Source of the DNA: an uncultured Chloroflexota bacterium
Lineage (GTDB): Bacteria > Chloroflexota > Anaerolineae > Anaerolineales > Villigracilaceae
Direction: 5' to 3'
Assembly: GCA_903914955.1 (NCBI GenBank)
Contig: CAIWRB010000122.1
Coordinates: 1-64,000 of the forward strand
DNA: 64,000 bases
Part shown: positions 60,718-64,000 of the stretch, in pieces
Layout of the letters: each line of letters begins with the position of its first letter
Numbering within the stretch: position 1 is the stretch's first letter
Notes under the pieces: model-generated
Seen by the model: the letters and a program-made list of their open reading frames with translations, nothing else
Told to the model about the DNA's origin: nothing
The model's database searches: none
Program-made: the position numbers and the translations under genes

Positions 60718-61449
60718 TTATTTTACAAAAGAAGCTAAAAACGAAACAACCGACGAGACTACCTGTGCCTGTTGATCGGCACGTGAAATCGTTGCGGCAT
60801 TATCACCAGGTTGGGGACCGTAATCTCCAAACTGCGCGTGATTTCCGCCATCAATGACAACGTATTTTGCATCCGCAGTGAGTAAAGATTTTGTCTCATC
60901 AAATTTAGCCATACCAGCCATATCATTAGTTCCATAAATGGATAGCATTTTCAAGTCGCTGTTCTTGAGTGAATCATCTGCAGGATAAGATGCCCAAAAG
61001 ACAATTCCTTCCACTTGGGGATGACCTTTTGCAAACAAAGCCGAAGCCACCCCACCGAGGGAATGTCCACCGATTATCCAATGTTGGATCTCAGGATGTT
61101 TTTCGAAGACAGGATTTGCGGCGTTGATATCAAAGAACGCTAGATTCAATCTCACAGGAACTAATACAACCAAATATCCCTGCTCTGCAATCGCCCGTAA
61201 AGGCGCGGCATACGAGCGGTAATCTACGCGGCCACCGGGATAGAAGATGAAGGCGGTTGAAGGTTGCAGGTTGGAAGGATTGAAAGTTATAAAGTCATGT
61301 GTGGTTACCGTTACTTGAGAATCTGATTTGAGAGCGGCGAGTGCTTCAGGCGCGGGACCAAGAGGAGTCTCAGCCCAAACAACGAATCCGATGCTGATTA
61401 AGACTAAAATAATTACAAGCCCAAGAGCGAATCGTTTTAATATTTTCAT
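60718..61449 (-). CDS. Membrane-anchored alpha/beta hydrolase
   Basis: The 243-residue protein starts with an N-terminal membrane helix (about residues 6-26), then an alpha/beta hydrolase domain. Nucleophile elbow GGHSLGG (about residue 128), Asp in YGTNDMAG and His in DGGNHAQFG give a full triad. GHSLGG plus the late GNHAQFGDYG matches the alpha/beta hydrolase family found as secreted or membrane-tethered esterases. The start at 61449 is picked for the ATGA overlap with the glycosylase stop. Substrate unknown. Confidence 0.86.
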   Translation of the reverse strand: MKILKRFALGLVIILVLISIGFVVWAETPLGPAPEALAALKSDSQVTVTTHDFITFNPSNLQPSTAFIFYPGGRVDYRSYAAPLRAIAEQGYLVVLVPVRLNLAFFDINAANPVFEKHPEIQHWIIGGHSLGGVASALFAKGHPQVEGIVFWASYPADDSLKNSDLKMLSIYGTNDMAGMAKFDETKSLLTADAKYVVIDGGNHAQFGDYGPQPGDNAATISRADQQAQVVSSVVSFLASFVK

Positions 61450-62120
61450 AAGAGTGATTTTGCCTTTTTCCAAATTTGGTCAAACATTTCGATGGTTAAT
61501 TTTCCTGTTAGTGTATTTTGCTGGCTGGGGTGATACGAGCAAATTAAGGATGATTGATGAATTATCAAGGATGAAGGCGGAAGATCATAAACTGCGCTGT
61601 GTGAAAATTTTAGATTGCGAAGCGCAAGTACTTTGAGGATTCTATCGAACGCAATCTTACCTAAACATACGATCACTTTTGGCTGAATAATCTGAATTTC
61701 TAATTCTAAATACGGCTGGCAATTATTTAATTCCTGCGGATTTGGCTTATTATCCGGCGGCGCGCATCGGCCTGACGCGGTGATATACATATCCGTAAGA
61801 AGAAGACCATCGTCTCTGGACTCCGCCTCAGGCTGATTCGCAAACCCAGCACGCTGCAACGCTGGGAAAAGAAATCCACCCGAAGCATCCCCTGTAAATT
61901 GACGTCCCGTGCGGTTCGAGCCATGCGCGCCGGGGGCGAGTCCCACAACCAATACATGCGCCTGCGAGTCACCAAATCCTGGGACAGGTTTCCCCCAATA
62001 TTCCTCATCCTTATACGCTTTGCGCTTTACACGCGCAATCTCTTCACGCCATTCCACAAGGCGCGGACATTTACGGCATTGGATGATTTCAGCGTTTAAT
62101 TTTTCGAGTTGGGATTGCAT
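61446..62120 (-). CDS. Type 5 uracil-DNA glycosylase (UDGb)
   Basis: The 224-residue protein has the family 5 signature VLVVGLAPGAHGSNRTGRQFTGDASG and the C-terminal SYHPSQQNTLTGKLT. Four Cys (CRKC near residue 15, later C at RCAPP and CLGK) can hold a [4Fe-4S] cluster. It removes uracil and some oxidised bases from DNA. Just before SYHPSQ the protein carries an extra Ser/Leu/Ile/His-rich stretch, DLPPSSLIIHQSSLIC, encoded by repeat-like DNA. It overlaps the hydrolase gene by four bases. Confidence 0.92.
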   Translation of the reverse strand: MQSQLEKLNAEIIQCRKCPRLVEWREEIARVKRKAYKDEEYWGKPVPGFGDSQAHVLVVGLAPGAHGSNRTGRQFTGDASGGFLFPALQRAGFANQPEAESRDDGLLLTDMYITASGRCAPPDNKPNPQELNNCQPYLELEIQIIQPKVIVCLGKIAFDRILKVLALRNLKFSHSAVYDLPPSSLIIHQSSLICSYHPSQQNTLTGKLTIEMFDQIWKKAKSLL

Positions 62121-62170
62121 AGTTCTATGTTAGCACGTTTACAAGTTTGTTTGTTTGAATGTTCAACCCT

Positions 62171-63193
62171 TTAAACAATCAGCATTGCATCGCCAAAGGA
62201 ATAAAAACGATAACCTTCTTTGATGGCTGTTTCATACGCAGACAGAATCTTTTCACGTCCTGCAAACGCGCTGACCAGCATGATGAGGGTAGATTTTGGC
62301 AAATGGAAATTCGTGATCATCGCATCCACAACTTTGAATTGATAGCCGGGCAGGATGAAAATGGATGTTGGGCCGGTAAACGCGGCAACCTGTGATCGGT
62401 TATCAGTGTTCAGTGTAGCAGCCGATTCCAATGTTCTCACTGAAGTGGTTCCGACGGCAATCACCCGCCCGCCAGTTTTTTTGGTTTGATTAATTAATTC
62501 CGCAGTTTCTTGAGGGAGTTCACACCACTCGGTATGGATTTTGTGTTCTTCAGGGTCATCTTCTGTGACGGGGGCGAATGTATCCAAGCCAACGTGCAAA
62601 GTGGCATAAGCAACGTTCACACCTTTTGCTATTAATTCGTCTAATAATTGTGGTGTGAAATGTAATCCCGCCGTTGGCGCAGCGGCAGAACCAACATCAC
62701 GCGAGTATACGGTTTGGTAGCGTTCGGGGTCATTTAGCTTTTCATGAATATATGGCGGGAGTGGAATATTACCTACTTTGGAAAAATATGGTTCTATGGC
62801 TTCGGAGAATTTTATTAATCGTTCTGAGCCTTCCAATATTTCCTTAATTTCTGCAACGGGGCCATTTTCAACTTTTACCAATTTCCCTAGATTCAGGCCT
62901 TTTCCACCGACCAAGGCTTCCCAAGTCAACTCGTCACGGCGGCGGAGAAGGAGCAGCTCTACGCGGCCGCCTGTTTCTTTTTTGGCGAATATTCTGGCAG
63001 GGATGACGCGAGTCCTGTTGAGGATGAGTAAATCTCCAGCGCGCAGAAACAGGCTGAGGTCACGAAAGATGCGATGCTCTACATCGTCTGAATCACGATG
63101 CAGGATAAACAGTCGGGAAGAATCTCGCGGTTCGGCAGGAGTCTGCGCGATGGAAGATTCAGGGAGGTGATAGTCGAAGTCGGAAGTTTTCAT
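62171..63193 (-). CDS. queA: S-adenosylmethionine:tRNA ribosyltransferase-isomerase
   Basis: The 340-residue protein is a complete QueA: FDYHLPESSIAQTPAEPRDSSRLFIL at the start, LLILNRTRVIPARI, GSAAAPTAGLHFT and FHLPKSTLIMLVSAFAGRE at the end. It transfers and isomerises the ribosyl group of SAM to preQ1 in tRNA, giving epoxyqueuosine. No other queuosine genes are nearby. It is divergent from the beta-CASP gene across a 66-base gap without a recognisable riboswitch. Confidence 0.97.
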   Translation of the reverse strand: MKTSDFDYHLPESSIAQTPAEPRDSSRLFILHRDSDDVEHRIFRDLSLFLRAGDLLILNRTRVIPARIFAKKETGGRVELLLLRRRDELTWEALVGGKGLNLGKLVKVENGPVAEIKEILEGSERLIKFSEAIEPYFSKVGNIPLPPYIHEKLNDPERYQTVYSRDVGSAAAPTAGLHFTPQLLDELIAKGVNVAYATLHVGLDTFAPVTEDDPEEHKIHTEWCELPQETAELINQTKKTGGRVIAVGTTSVRTLESAATLNTDNRSQVAAFTGPTSIFILPGYQFKVVDAMITNFHLPKSTLIMLVSAFAGREKILSAYETAIKEGYRFYSFGDAMLIV

Positions 63194-63259
63194 CTTTTGG
63201 TTCCATCATAATGGATTAGAATCAAAAACGGAAGCCGAACAACCTTACACGGAGGCAAT

Positions 63260-64000
63260 ATGAAACTCAGTTTTCACGGAGCAGCGCAAACGGTAACTGG
63301 CTCGATGCATTTGGTGGAAGTAAATGGTTCACGATTGTTGTTGGACTGTGGCTTGTTTCAGGGGCGGCGCAAGGAATCCATTTTACGAAATCGGACTTTC
63401 CCTTTTGATGTTACAAAAATTGACGCTGTCATATTATCACATGCTCACATTGATCACTCTGGTAATTTGCCGAATTTAGTGAAGCAAGGCTTTAACGGTC
63501 CGATCTTTGCCACGCATGCCACCGCGAATTTAACCGATCTGATGGTGCGAGATTCAGGTCACATTCAAGAGAAGCAGGCAGAAAGCACAAGTTATCATAA
63601 TGCAAAGCGCGGTGAGCCTGCGGTTGATCCGCTTTATACAGAAAAAGATGCAGAGCGGGTCAAGCCTTTGCTAAAAAGCTATAATTATGAAGAGCCTTTT
63701 GAGGCGGCGAAAGGCGTGGCGGTGACATTTTATGACGCGGGTCATATCCTAGGTTCTGCTTCTATTTCTTTGCGCCTTGAAGAGAAACAACAAAAAAAAC
63801 ATTTGTGGTTTTCAGGCGATATCGGCAGGCGCGGTATGCCAATCTTACGCGACCCCGTTCTTCCAGAAGAGGCGGACATGTTATTGATGGAATCAACCTA
63901 CGGGGATAAACCACATAACGATCCTGAAAAAGCTTATGTTGAGATGCGCGCCATAATTCTGCGCACATTGAAACGCAATGGCAAAGTGATCATCCCTTCG
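63260..64000 (+). CDS. Metallo-beta-lactamase/beta-CASP RNA-processing nuclease (3' end beyond window)
   Basis: From ATG 63260 (GGAGG upstream) the frame is open to the window edge, 247 codons. It begins KLSFHGAAQTVTGSMHLVEV and has the zinc motif SHAHIDHSGNLP (about residue 57-68), AGHILGSASISL and SGDIGRRGMPILRDP. These are typical of bacterial/archaeal CPSF73-like nucleases with a beta-CASP domain, which follows (STYGDKPHND). It likely processes or degrades RNA. The C-terminus with motifs A-C of the CASP cap is partly missing. Confidence 0.93.
   Translation, partial: MKLSFHGAAQTVTGSMHLVEVNGSRLLLDCGLFQGRRKESILRNRTFPFDVTKIDAVILSHAHIDHSGNLPNLVKQGFNGPIFATHATANLTDLMVRDSGHIQEKQAESTSYHNAKRGEPAVDPLYTEKDAERVKPLLKSYNYEEPFEAAKGVAVTFYDAGHILGSASISLRLEEKQQKKHLWFSGDIGRRGMPILRDPVLPEEADMLLMESTYGDKPHNDPEKAYVEMRAIILRTLKRNGKVIIPS

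Overview
The window looks like a chromosomal segment of a Chloroflexota bacterium, most likely class Anaerolineae. This is inferred from mid GC content, the mix of genes (a eukaryote/archaeal-like ProS, a Chloroflexi-style TPR protein with a PDWL-rich linker, a polyphosphate glucokinase, a heme-copper oxidoreductase with a CuA subunit) and transposase and intergenic repeat style. No rRNA is present, so the placement is not proven. Most genes are housekeeping or metabolic. Mobile DNA is limited to one IS1182-like and one IS701-like element.

Layout. 1-1881: MacAB/LolD-type efflux ATPase (cut by the window edge) and its membrane-fusion adaptor. 1988-4889: PSP1 protein, LmbE deacetylase, M20 amidohydrolase. 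4963-6881: FeoAB iron uptake. 6954-9116: a secreted protein, then a GbsR/MarR-type regulator with a clear promoter and palindromic operator, cotranscribed with an NAD(P)-binding protein. 9150-13846: a minus-strand run (cca, SPFH protein, NAD kinase-like, HisN-like phosphatase, DUF2726 zinc protein). 13841-16036: a proline-containing leader peptide, terminator and competing antiterminator ahead of a LOG-family gene and proS. 16083-25358: an AlkD-like/hydrolase fusion, an amine oxidase, acetyl-CoA synthetase, an MprF-like protein, bifunctional FtcD and an SDR. 25528-32808: accessory region with an IS1182 element inside a decayed moxR gene and an IS701 element, both with target duplications. 32847-38767: Ser/Thr kinase, pncC, nucleosidase, MFS exporter, LysM-M23 hydrolase. 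38772-39225: a tRNA-Val(CAC) gene preceded by a truncated tRNA, then a decayed zinc-ribbon ORF. 42619-50416: a heme-copper oxidoreductase operon with a putative Crp/Fnr site, copper-handling genes and a cytochrome b/ferredoxin fusion. 51166-52125: ECF sigma and anti-sigma. 52241-64000: DUF1684 protein, thpR, rsfS, ndk, large TPR protein, pyrimidine-nucleoside phosphorylase, an S51/CysS-tail fusion, a putative selenoprotein peroxiredoxin, hydrolase, type 5 uracil-DNA glycosylase, queA and a beta-CASP nuclease (cut by the edge).

The most notable observations are as follows. (1) A putative proline-responsive transcription attenuator controls the LOG-proS unit; it is visible as a leaderless 18-residue peptide with Pro at codons 5, 7 and 9, plus mutually exclusive helices. 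(2) An in-frame UGA sits exactly at the peroxidatic Cys of a redoxin gene, with a GC-rich hairpin at the right distance for a bacterial SECIS. (3) Heme-copper subunit I has Gln where oxygen reductases have the active-site Tyr, which points to nitric oxide reduction. (4) Many genes carry a -10 hexamer 5-8 nt before ATG, suggesting frequent leaderless transcripts.
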